DNA from: Acidobacteriota bacterium
Lineage (GTDB): Bacteria > Acidobacteriota > Terriglobia > Terriglobales > Acidobacteriaceae
Assembly: GCA_013289685.1 (NCBI GenBank)
Contig: JABCZL010000028.1
Location: 1-41,293, forward strand
Direction of reading: 5' to 3'
Length of the DNA: 41,293 nt
A program made the translations under genes and the position numbers. Below, piece by piece: positions 33,250 to 40,951 of the stretch; position 1 is the first letter of the stretch, and every line of letters starts with the position of its first letter. The notes below the pieces were generated by a model, which saw only the letters and a program-made list of their open reading frames with translations, did not search any database and had not been told where the DNA came from.

Positions 33250-34382
33250 CACTTATGCAATTTGGCCAAACTATGAATAGGACATCCTCTCCCTTCGCTT
33301 CGAACAAGTCTCTCACCATCCTTTCCCGGCTTCTGTTGCAGCCGTGCGATGCACCGCTTCTGAGGTCGGCCGCGGATTTGGATTGCGGCATCGCAGAAAT
33401 CAACCAGGAAGAACTTGAAGACATGCTGGCGCTGGCTAGCTCGCACCACGTGGTAATGCGCGGGTTCGAGGCCTTTTGCCAGATCATGCGTCGAGCAGGG
33501 GACGACAGCCGCGCAGAGTGGGCGGCAACTGCGCTCGCGGCTGAGGGTGCGCGGATCGAGAACGCAATGTCGTTCTTGCAGGAAATTTGCGCTGCCTTCC
33601 AGGCGGAGGGATATGACATAACCGTGATCAAGTCGCTCGATCACTGGCCCGATCTCGGCAGCGACCTGGATCTATACACGAATGCAGACCAGGCGGATGT
33701 GCTCCAACTTATGACGCGGAGTTTCGAAGCACAACTTGCGCCGCGGAGTTGGGGAGATCGGCTGGCGGGCAAGTGGAACTTCGTCATACCTGGGCTACCC
33801 GAGGCGGTTGAGATTCACATGGGCCGCCTGGGTCAAACCGGAGAACAAGTTGGAATTGCCACGTCGTTGGCCAGGCGTGCCGGGTTTGCTGCTTTTGGAG
33901 ATCGCATGTTTCGCGTGCCAAGCGCCGCGGACCGCCTGATGATCTCTACTCTGCAACGGATGTATCGCCATTTCTATTTCCGATTGTGCGACATCGTGGA
34001 CACGGCCATTCTGTCGGAAACGGGTTCCATCGATTACGAGGATCTGCGCTTTGCGTCCAAGGTTGCAGGGATCTGGAAGGGCGTGGCGAGTTATCTTGCG
34101 ATCGTGTCGGACTACCTGCAACACTACCGAGGTGAGGGTCTGGATCTCCCGGGATTCGTTAGAGTCTCAGCGCGGTTCGGAGGCGACGAACTTCTTTTCT
34201 GCCGAGGTTTTTTGCGTATTCCAATTATGCCGCAATCCGCTAAGCTGTATGGCTCGCAACTGACGACCTTGCTGCTGAATCGGGAGTTAAAGAACAGCGT
34301 CCGACTCAGCCTGTTGCCATGCCTGGCCACGGCAGCCGCTGTGGGGCAGAAGATCACGGGAAGCGACAAGGGAATCTGGTAG
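33246..34382 (+). CDS. Nucleotidyltransferase-family protein (PF14907-like)
   Basis: A 378-residue cytosolic protein of the NTP_transf_5 (PF14907) type. The core motif is TVIKSLDHWPDLGSDLDLYT (~128-147), where GSDLDLY gives the metal-binding DxD of the polymerase-beta fold, preceded by a helical domain (LEDMLALASSHHVVMRGFEA). EIHMGRLGQ gives the third acidic region, and the C-terminal half is helical (FYFRLCDIVDTAILSETGSI). Such proteins recur in polysaccharide and peptide-modification loci, but their reaction is not established. ATG 33246 overlaps the preceding stop; ATGs at 33255 and 33273 are alternatives. It ends the + strand run of the envelope locus. Confidence 0.78.
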   Translation: MTLMQFGQTMNRTSSPFASNKSLTILSRLLLQPCDAPLLRSAADLDCGIAEINQEELEDMLALASSHHVVMRGFEAFCQIMRRAGDDSRAEWAATALAAEGARIENAMSFLQEICAAFQAEGYDITVIKSLDHWPDLGSDLDLYTNADQADVLQLMTRSFEAQLAPRSWGDRLAGKWNFVIPGLPEAVEIHMGRLGQTGEQVGIATSLARRAGFAAFGDRMFRVPSAADRLMISTLQRMYRHFYFRLCDIVDTAILSETGSIDYEDLRFASKVAGIWKGVASYLAIVSDYLQHYRGEGLDLPGFVRVSARFGGDELLFCRGFLRIPIMPQSAKLYGSQLTTLLLNRELKNSVRLSLLPCLATAAAVGQKITGSDKGIW

Positions 34383-34463
34383 CCGATGGTCTGCGGCAGT
34401 CTAACTAAGTGTCCGAACCAATTATGCGAGCCGTTGGTAACGGTTTAGACGCCACTCACGCTT

Positions 34464-34562
34464 CTACCCCTGCCAAATGTGGTGACCGCAGGTGCATGGC
34501 ACGCTTTCCGTAGGCTTTTGTTTCGTCAATTGCTGTTTGCAGATTGGGCATGGTTTAGTCAT
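34464..34562 (-). CDS. Very small zinc-ribbon protein (32 residues)
   Basis: The minus strand reads 32 residues from ATG 34562 to TAG: MTKPCPICKQQ near the start, then ESVPCTCGHHIWQG. The two pairs CPIC and CTCGHH, about 15 residues apart, make a complete four-ligand zinc knuckle, with Trp at the end. A second in-frame ATG at 34574 would add four residues. AGGA lies 13 bases before ATG 34562. It is convergent with the nucleotidyltransferase gene and free of overlap with other genes. It is too short for normal gene callers. A 28-base perfect hairpin lies 30 bases upstream in its probable leader. Confidence 0.55.
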   Translation of the reverse strand: MTKPCPICKQQLTKQKPTESVPCTCGHHIWQG

Positions 34563-34592
34563 CGTGTATGTCATGGTCCTAATCCTCGGCTA

Positions 34593-34620
34593 GTGGACGC
34601 CTGCACTCCCCGGCGTCCAC
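34593..34620. repeat. Perfect inverted repeat, 9-bp arms, 10-base loop
   Basis: GTGGACGCC (34593-34601) pairs exactly with GGCGTCCAC (34612-34620) around a C-rich loop. No T-run follows on either strand, so it is not a standard Rho-independent terminator. It lies between the small zinc-ribbon gene and the 34655-34963 gene, both on the minus strand, and could be an attenuator, a processing site or an RNA-binding site. Confidence 0.7.
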
Positions 34621-34654
34621 ACATCAACGCTTTTAAAATGCACACTCAGATTTG

Positions 34655-34963
34655 TTATCTGCTGTCTGGATTACTGTGGCGCCAGTCCCAGTAGACGGTC
34701 TGCTGTCGGCTGTTCAACTCAACAAAGGCATGCGTCTCGTGGCGTTCGGCCTGGTATCGCTGGTACGCGCGGTCTTCATTGCCGTCCCAGGTGTGATAAT
34801 CCTTATGGTGCTTGTCGTAGTAGCGCTTGTGGTTTTCGCCTTGCCGGTTTTCTTCCTTCCGGTCCTTATCATCTTGTGGGCGGGCAGCCGCCATCATGGC
34901 AAGCGGCGCAGCAAACACAGCGGTCAGCAGAAGTGAGCTGAGAAATCGGTATCCACGGTGCAT
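34655..34963 (-). CDS. Small secreted acidic/basic protein of unknown function
   Basis: A 102-residue protein with signal peptide FLSSLLLTAVFAAPLAMMAA. The mature part is rich in charged residues and Tyr/His: DDKDRKEENRQGENHKRYYD, then KHHKDYHTWDGNEDRAYQRY, and a C-terminal RQQTVYWDWRHSNPDS. Similar short exported proteins with the W-x-x-x-E-D-x-A-Y and Y-W-x-W-R-H patterns occur in acidobacteria, without known function. AAGGAG lies upstream of ATG 34963. No partner gene is obvious; downstream on the same strand are the hairpin and the small zinc-ribbon gene. Confidence 0.75.
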   Translation of the reverse strand: MHRGYRFLSSLLLTAVFAAPLAMMAAARPQDDKDRKEENRQGENHKRYYDKHHKDYHTWDGNEDRAYQRYQAERHETHAFVELNSRQQTVYWDWRHSNPDSR

Positions 34964-35179
34964 GTCGGTCTCCTTAGCGAGAGATCCACATCAGTAGAAC
35001 CCCGCTGACATTACTTTCTACTCTTGGCGCTCTGGAGTCTGATCAATACGGCTCAGTTCAATGAGTAGAATCTACGAATCGATGGGTTGTCGGGAAATGA
35101 TTGCTGGCAGGCGGTACAACGGAGTGAGTTCGGGTTGCTGAACTGGCTAGAAACGACATGCATCGCGTGAGGCTAACAC

Positions 35180-36289
35180 TCAGTGGACGGCCTCTCCCGC
35201 GTAGTACCCACTCCGAGTGCGAACGGTCAGCTTGCGACGGCCTGGCGACTGAGCTCTCACCTCGATAGCGCGGTATCCGCCATCCTTATTATGGTTGGTT
35301 GGCTTGTAACCGATGGTGTACTGACTGTGAATGTCACGCGCCACAGTCCGAGTGATGTCGTCAACCTCGTCGAGGCGTTTTGGGAAAAAAGCAACCCCAC
35401 CCGTGACCTCGGCCAGACTCTGAAGGGCTCCAGTGTCCGACTTCTGCAGTTCATCCCCGAGCAGTCCGATCGCATACAGCGTGGGCCCATTCTCCTGCTG
35501 CAAGCGGCGCATAGCCTCCTGTAATGTTTCCTGGCTAGCGTTGTCCCGGCCATCCGTGATCACCAGCAGGACCTTTCGCTCCACGCGGGAATTGTTTTTC
35601 AAATGGACCGCGGAAGCTACGATGGCGTCATAGAGCGCCGTGCTGCCCTGCGTGGAGATTTTCTGCAGCGCTTGCTGGAGCAAGTCGACATCGGACGTGA
35701 AATCCTGATCCAGATAGGAATCCCCACTGAAGTTGACCACAAAAGTTTGATCTTGCGGATTGCCGGCTCGAATCAGGTTGAGCACCGCCTGATTCACTTT
35801 GTCCCGGTTTTCGCGCATTGAACCGGAGTTGTCGACTACGATGCCCAGCGCCACCGGAACGTCTTCCCGGTGAAAGGAGGTGGTCGCCTGGGGCACTCCG
35901 TTTTCGAAGGCCGTGAACGCTGGTCGATCAAGATTGGTTACCAGACGCCGCTGCTCGTCTACGACGGTCGCGTGCAGGATCACTTCCCGCACTTGCGTCT
36001 TGAACACGAACACCTCGCTCTGATTATCTGCGGGCTTCTGGCCGTCCGGCGGCTGCTGCGTCGGCGCTCCATCGCTTTGAGGCGCGGTATCGGTCATTGG
36101 GACCGGTTGCGCGACGCCCGTTGCAATTGGCGGAGGCGGACTCGAAGAGGTGGTTTGGCCCCCAACCTCAGCGGTCACAAGAGTAAGGAAGAGAGACACG
36201 CCGACAAGCAGCGCGCAGCGACACGGCGAACATCCAGTCGCGGACCCACGAAAATGTTCTTCGTCGCTTTGGTTCGTTTTAAAGTTCAT
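35180..36289 (-). CDS. VWA-domain exported protein (acidobacterial VWFA-related type)
   Basis: A 369-residue protein. After an unusually long N-terminal region comes a membrane/signal helix (ALLVGVSLFLTLVTAEVGGQ, ~26-45), a Pro-rich linker, then a short beta domain (REVILHATVVDEQRRLVTNL, FTAFENGVPQ) and a VWA domain from ~140. The MIDAS metal site is complete: VVDNSGSMRE (DxSxS), a Thr in STALYDAI, and Asp in LVITDGRDN. The order, FENGxxQ strand then VWA, is that of the VWFA-related acidobacterial domain (TIGR03436). It likely acts outside the cytoplasm in adhesion or protein contact; no partner is known. It is the lone gene of its unit. Confidence 0.88.
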   Translation of the reverse strand: MNFKTNQSDEEHFRGSATGCSPCRCALLVGVSLFLTLVTAEVGGQTTSSSPPPPIATGVAQPVPMTDTAPQSDGAPTQQPPDGQKPADNQSEVFVFKTQVREVILHATVVDEQRRLVTNLDRPAFTAFENGVPQATTSFHREDVPVALGIVVDNSGSMRENRDKVNQAVLNLIRAGNPQDQTFVVNFSGDSYLDQDFTSDVDLLQQALQKISTQGSTALYDAIVASAVHLKNNSRVERKVLLVITDGRDNASQETLQEAMRRLQQENGPTLYAIGLLGDELQKSDTGALQSLAEVTGGVAFFPKRLDEVDDITRTVARDIHSQYTIGYKPTNHNKDGGYRAIEVRAQSPGRRKLTVRTRSGYYAGEAVH

Positions 36290-36335
36290 AGGTGCCTAAG
36301 GCTGCTGCCGCGACCGCCGGATAAAATCAGCCCTT

Positions 36336-38231
36336 CTATGGAATCCGGAATCCCCCGATGAATCCAAAGCCGGTGTTGTTGTTATCCACATAGAAAATGT
36401 CTTCGGAAATATTGGTTCCCAGCGGTGCACTGTAGGTTACGTCCCCATTCTGGTTGGTTGTGATGTTATTGCCCATGCCGTAGCAATCCGATCCCCGATA
36501 GATCGGACACTGCGAGGCAGTGTAGGGCGTATTCGGTTTGGCGCCCGTGAGTTGAATCTTGATGAGCCCTCCGGCGGTCAGACTGACAGAACCGGATTGG
36601 AGCGGGTCCTGCGGGGGTGGAGTGCTGATCTGGGTCCACGTTCCCTTTCCGTTGACGGTGCTGTCGAGTTGCAAAGTTGTGTAATAGGTTGATGGAATCC
36701 CCTGGGTGAGACTGGTGGAGTATTCCGTTGTTCCATTCACGACCAGGCCGAAGTCTCCGGCCCAGCTGCCTGCGGGAAAAGTGAATGTGCTATTTACGCC
36801 TCCGGTCGCGTTCGACGTGACCGAGCCAACTGTGTCACAGTTCGGGTAGAGCTGCGCTGGCGCAGAGCAGAACTGGACGGTATACGTCGTGTTTGGAGTA
36901 CCCTGTGTCAACTGAATCGTGGTCACGCCTTGGCTGTTGACCGTCACTTGTCCCTGCGGCGTGCCGTTCGATCCTATCCAGGGGAATAGCGACACGTCGT
37001 ACTGCACGGCTGCTTTTGTGCCGAGCTCAAAGACCGTCCCCCAGTTCTGAGGTCCGCCCCCAACCGTCGTGCCGTAAAGGGTTTCTCCGGCTAAGAGGAG
37101 CGTTCCGTAGGGATAGGCTCCATCGCTAATTCCTCCGATGAAGTTGTGTAGCACAGTGAGCCTGTTCGCCGCGTCGAGCTCGAACACCGTGCCCACCTTG
37201 GAGGAGCCACCCTCAGTCGCAGTACCAAAAAGATTGCCGCTGCTATCGCGGACTAAGCCGGCAGCTGGGTATGCACCGTCTGAACCGTTGAAGCTATACA
37301 GAGTTGTTTTGTTGCCTTGAGGATCAATTTTGAAGATCGCGCCATAGCCGAAAGCGAATCCAAATCGAGCGGTTCCGTACTTATTGCCCAGCGAATCCCC
37401 AATCAACCCGTCGTCCGGCATTGCTCCGTCTGACCCGCCGGTAAAAGCGTGGAGAATCGTCTCCGTCCAACCATTCTTACCGGGAGTCAGAACGAAAACA
37501 GTTCCGCAAATTGGATTGCACGGCAGGCCATTTCCGCTGTCGGTGGTTCCAACGAGTTTTGCCCCGGAAAAGATAAGGCCGCCATTGGGGGAAAAGCCGT
37601 CGGTTCCTCCGGCAAAATTGTAGAGGACCGTTTCGTTCCAGGTACTGCCGGACGGCGTCAACTCGAAAACAGTACCGCAGCCCTGCTGATATTGTTGTCC
37701 AGGGCAGCTCGGATTCTTGCCGCCTCCATAGGTAGCTCCGTAGAGGTTGCCCTTGGCATCTCGGAGAAGCTTCCCTGCGGGGTTCGCGCCACCCACGCCG
37801 GCAAACGAGTACAACACCGAGAATTCGCCTGCCGCCGTGATTTCAAAAATGACTCCGCATCCGTTGTATTCGACTATGCCGGAGCACGCGGCCGTCCCTC
37901 CGAGTTGCGTCAAGCCGTAAAGATTTCCCGCGGCGTCGCGCACTAACCCGGCGGGGCCGCTCCCGTCCGAACCCGAAAAACTTTTTAAGAGAGTTTCCTG
38001 GCCATTCGCAGCCACCTTGAAAACCACGCCATCGCCCGCAGCACCGCCAGTCGCAGTAGTTCCATACAGGTTCGTGCCGATTTGAATCAATTGACTGGTG
38101 GGACCGCCTCCATCCGCGCCGCCGTTAAATATGTAGAGGACTTTGTAGGTCTGCGCTTCCGCGGATTTCGTGGCGAGCGCCGCCACCACAATCATCGCTA
38201 CGTAGGTCAACGATCTAACCGCGGCTTGCAT
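36336..38231 (-). CDS. Secreted GloVer-repeat protein with C-terminal beta domain
   Basis: From ATG 38231 the protein has 631 residues with signal peptide YVAMIVVAALATKSAEAQ. Residues ~25-395 are repeats of 40-60 residues of the choice-of-anchor GloVer type, each with LVRDAAGNLYGLTQLGG-like and GxVFELTPSG-like segments and ending in xLYxFxGGxDG (for example ETVLYNFAGGTDGFSPNGGL). I count about eight, expected to form a beta-propeller-like structure. The C-terminal ~200 residues hold two related beta blocks (SLFPWIGSNGTPQGQVTVNS and LDSTVNGKGTWTQISTPPPQ). No PEP-CTERM or LPXTG-type anchor is seen at the end. GTG 38297 would add 22 residues before the signal peptide. Function unknown; probably surface or extracellular. 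Confidence 0.85.
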   Translation of the reverse strand: MQAAVRSLTYVAMIVVAALATKSAEAQTYKVLYIFNGGADGGGPTSQLIQIGTNLYGTTATGGAAGDGVVFKVAANGQETLLKSFSGSDGSGPAGLVRDAAGNLYGLTQLGGTAACSGIVEYNGCGVIFEITAAGEFSVLYSFAGVGGANPAGKLLRDAKGNLYGATYGGGKNPSCPGQQYQQGCGTVFELTPSGSTWNETVLYNFAGGTDGFSPNGGLIFSGAKLVGTTDSGNGLPCNPICGTVFVLTPGKNGWTETILHAFTGGSDGAMPDDGLIGDSLGNKYGTARFGFAFGYGAIFKIDPQGNKTTLYSFNGSDGAYPAAGLVRDSSGNLFGTATEGGSSKVGTVFELDAANRLTVLHNFIGGISDGAYPYGTLLLAGETLYGTTVGGGPQNWGTVFELGTKAAVQYDVSLFPWIGSNGTPQGQVTVNSQGVTTIQLTQGTPNTTYTVQFCSAPAQLYPNCDTVGSVTSNATGGVNSTFTFPAGSWAGDFGLVVNGTTEYSTSLTQGIPSTYYTTLQLDSTVNGKGTWTQISTPPPQDPLQSGSVSLTAGGLIKIQLTGAKPNTPYTASQCPIYRGSDCYGMGNNITTNQNGDVTYSAPLGTNISEDIFYVDNNNTGFGFIGGFRIP

Positions 38232-38341
38232 AAAACTGAATGAGCAATTCACCAGCCGCTGACAATTGTTTTTCACGCCCCCTCCTGAAGCCACCAAAGT
38301 GTCGGGTCATAGATGCTGAAGCCGGCGTTAGAGTTGTGCAT

Positions 38342-40096
38342 TTAAGGCAACTGATTCACATAGCAGGCACCGCTGGTGACTTGTGCGGGAGGGCTCGGTG
38401 GAGTCATCCAAGGCGGATTGACGAAATCAAAGAACTCAGTCATGTCGATTTGGGCGGCGTCACGCTTGGTTAGGGCCGGCACGTTAAAGCGAGTCTCAAT
38501 GAGCTTCAGAATCGCAGTCAGATCGGCCACGCTGTGCGAGACGTAGTTCTTCTTTGTGTACGGCGAGACCACGATCAGAGGCACGCGGTAACCGGTGTAA
38601 ACGAAGTCGCAAGTCGGCCCGGTCGTCTGCGTGCAAACATCCAATGGAAGCAAATCCACTGGCTTGATGCCATCGGGACTGACGGCCGGCTGCGGTGAGA
38701 CGTGGTCGTAGAGACCTCCGAATTCATCGAAGGTGAGAATAAAGGCCGAGTCTTTCCACGAAGTGCTCGTCATCAGTCCGTTGATGAGCGAGGAGACATA
38801 CTTCGCCCCCTGCTGGACATTACTCGGCGCCGAATCGGAATTTGTTGGATGCTCATCGAGGCCGGCGTCTGAGGCCGGCTCAATCAGGGCGACCTGGGGT
38901 AAGGTTCCGTTCTGCAAGTCGGTGAAGTACTGAGACATTGGAGCGAGGTTGTGAGGATACTGGGACGGGATCGTCTGGCCCCATTGAAAATCCTGTACGG
39001 AGCTCAAGGAAAGAAGGCAGGCAGAATCATAGGGAGGGCCAGAACAAGGACTGCCCTGAGGGTCCACATAGATCTTCCAACTGACTCCCGCCGTTTGGAG
39101 TTCCTGAAAGATGGTCGTTGCCATCATAAGCTCTGTGTCCGCGCTGTCCGTACCGATCGGATAGGCGTATCCGCGGGATGTACCTGCGATCAAATCCGCG
39201 CGGTTTGGTGGAGTGCGCGTCATTACCGGGTGAAACCACCGGTCCGAGGTGGCGAACGTCGAAGCCATAAAATAGTAGTAGTTAAGGTCGTTGCCATCGT
39301 AGTACCCCATCGCGCGGATGCCATCGGTGTCGTTGAACGGCGGCACCAGGGCTCTGGCGTCGTGCCCGGCAGTCCACACGAATCCGTTCAAAGCAGCAGG
39401 CAGCAGCCCAACCGCATCGTTGTAATCCCAATCCACATGACTCTCATTCCAGGAAGGGCTCGGGTTCTCAATGCACTGGGTAATAAGGTGAAACGAAGTA
39501 ATTGGGTGATTCGTATCGAAGACGCAATCGCTCGGCGGAGGAGAACTGGGGTCGCAACCCGGAATGGCTGGGGCCGGCCCCTTGAGCGGAGCCGCGCCTG
39601 AACTAGGATTGAACTGTGGCAGGCCATCGAACGACTGGTCAGGATAGCCGTTGTGGGCCCAGTATTCTCGCAATGCGCCAAAGTAATGATCGAACGAGCG
39701 GTTCTCCTGCGCCAGGAAAATGATGTGATTGAGCGCAGAAAGGTTTTGGGTAGTGTTGAAGGTTGCAGTGACTTGCTGGCTCGCACTGAGCGTCAGTGTG
39801 CAGGATGGGTTGTTGCCGCTGCAGCTTCCAGTCCACCCGGCGAAATTTGACTTCGCGGCGGCAGTTTCAGTGAGGGTCACCTGAGTCCCGCTTGCAAAGG
39901 CAGCGCTGCACGTCGCGCCGCACGCGATGCCCGCGGGATCGCTGCTGATCGTCCCTCCACCCGCACCTGCGGCTTGCACCGTGAGTTGAACGGAACCGGG
40001 CGGAATCACTCCGCTCGCCCCTCCACCACAACCGCAAAGTACAAGGGCGATCGAGCTCAAACAGCAAACCACGACACCGTTTCTCAGCCTGAACAT
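38342..40096 (-). CDS. Phosphoesterase-family lipoprotein (phospholipase C/acid phosphatase-like)
   Basis: From ATG 40096 the protein has 584 residues. A lipobox (SIALVLCGC, Cys at ~22-24) marks it as a lipoprotein. A ~75-residue Bacterial-repeat domain follows (GGGTISSDPAGIACGATCSA, FAGWTGSCSG). The catalytic domain is a PF04185 phosphoesterase: HIIFLAQENRSFDHYFG with the metal-binding Glu-Asn pair, HVDWDYND, NDLNYYYFMASTFATSDRWF, and the C-terminal metal site ILTFDEFGGLYDHVSP. Members are phospholipase C or acid phosphatases such as AcpA. It would act on phosphodiesters or phosphomonoesters at the cell surface. It is separated by 44 bases or so from the GloVer gene downstream and could share its transcript. 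Confidence 0.9.
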   Translation of the reverse strand: MFRLRNGVVVCCLSSIALVLCGCGGGASGVIPPGSVQLTVQAAGAGGGTISSDPAGIACGATCSAAFASGTQVTLTETAAAKSNFAGWTGSCSGNNPSCTLTLSASQQVTATFNTTQNLSALNHIIFLAQENRSFDHYFGALREYWAHNGYPDQSFDGLPQFNPSSGAAPLKGPAPAIPGCDPSSPPPSDCVFDTNHPITSFHLITQCIENPSPSWNESHVDWDYNDAVGLLPAALNGFVWTAGHDARALVPPFNDTDGIRAMGYYDGNDLNYYYFMASTFATSDRWFHPVMTRTPPNRADLIAGTSRGYAYPIGTDSADTELMMATTIFQELQTAGVSWKIYVDPQGSPCSGPPYDSACLLSLSSVQDFQWGQTIPSQYPHNLAPMSQYFTDLQNGTLPQVALIEPASDAGLDEHPTNSDSAPSNVQQGAKYVSSLINGLMTSTSWKDSAFILTFDEFGGLYDHVSPQPAVSPDGIKPVDLLPLDVCTQTTGPTCDFVYTGYRVPLIVVSPYTKKNYVSHSVADLTAILKLIETRFNVPALTKRDAAQIDMTEFFDFVNPPWMTPPSPPAQVTSGACYVNQLP

Positions 40097-40206
40097 AGGG
40101 CAACCAATCTTTTCGTCCACAAGACGCGGTTTCGATGGTGTCAGGGGGACCTGGGTTGCCTTGCTCAGTGCATTTGAAGTCGGTGTTTTTCCGAGAGGGG
40201 TAAGTC

Positions 40207-40926
40207 TTATTTTCGAAAGCGATCTTCGACCCTGGACACGAACTTCGGGGTGTGGCCTTTTAGGATTTGCCGGATACCCGGTTCAAACTCATGGAAGACA
40301 TTGATTCCCGCATCGCCGCCGACCGTCGAACCAAAGCTGTTGAATGTCGTCAAAGTGGATCTCGCTAAGTTCCGATGAGAGGTTGAGTGGACGGCGACCG
40401 ATGCCAGCAATCCGAGAAAATAGGGAGTGTTCAGGCTTGCCTTTCCTGAGCCATCACGCGTGACGAAAATGCGCGAGGCAGCGTAGGAGGTCCGGCCCAT
40501 CAGGCTGCCGCTGGTTGAAGGTTGATAACGGCGCCCCACTCCGAGCACGGATGGATAAAGGTACTTATCGAGAAGAGGGCTGGGCTTTTGCTGAAGAAGG
40601 GACCCTTGATAGTCCTCCACGAAGCTGCGGCGCTGTAGTTCGGGAGTAATGCGTATCAGTCCGGTTTCGCGCAGACGGCCCGCGCTTGCCTCATTGACGA
40701 GCATGTGAGATTTCAGTGCTTGAGTTGAACGCTGCACCGACGACGGAGCATCAGGGAGCGATTTCCATATTCGTATCTCTTGTTGCTGCACTTCGGTGGA
40801 GGGGGAGCCGACAGACCGCAATTCCTGCGGCCAGTCAATGGAAAGACCTTCTTGGCCCCAGGTGCGGCAAGCGGCCGATAGAAAGAAACATAAACAAATG
40901 GTCCGAATTGGTGCGGTTCGTTTCAC
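40207..40926 (-). CDS. Secreted protein of unknown function with LPDAPSSVQ motif
   Basis: From GTG 40926 the protein has 239 residues with signal peptide TICLCFFLSAACRTWGQ. The motif SLPDAPSSVQ appears near residue 60, as in many acidobacterial exported proteins. The rest (LDKYLYPSVLGVGRRYQPST, ASRIFVTRDGSGKASLNTPY, FLGLLASVAVHSTSHRNLAR) looks like a small outer-membrane or peripheral protein without catalytic motif. TTG 40962 would extend it into the GroEL fragment and overlap its stop, but the signal peptide then lies 12 residues in; the GTG is preferred. Function unknown. Confidence 0.65.
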   Translation of the reverse strand: MKRTAPIRTICLCFFLSAACRTWGQEGLSIDWPQELRSVGSPSTEVQQQEIRIWKSLPDAPSSVQRSTQALKSHMLVNEASAGRLRETGLIRITPELQRRSFVEDYQGSLLQQKPSPLLDKYLYPSVLGVGRRYQPSTSGSLMGRTSYAASRIFVTRDGSGKASLNTPYFLGLLASVAVHSTSHRNLARSTLTTFNSFGSTVGGDAGINVFHEFEPGIRQILKGHTPKFVSRVEDRFRK

Positions 40927-40951
40927 GATTGCTCGGTTCAGCAGAATGGCC

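Noticed and set aside
34593..34620. Hairpin considered as a Rho-independent terminator
   Set aside because: No T-run follows the stem on either strand.
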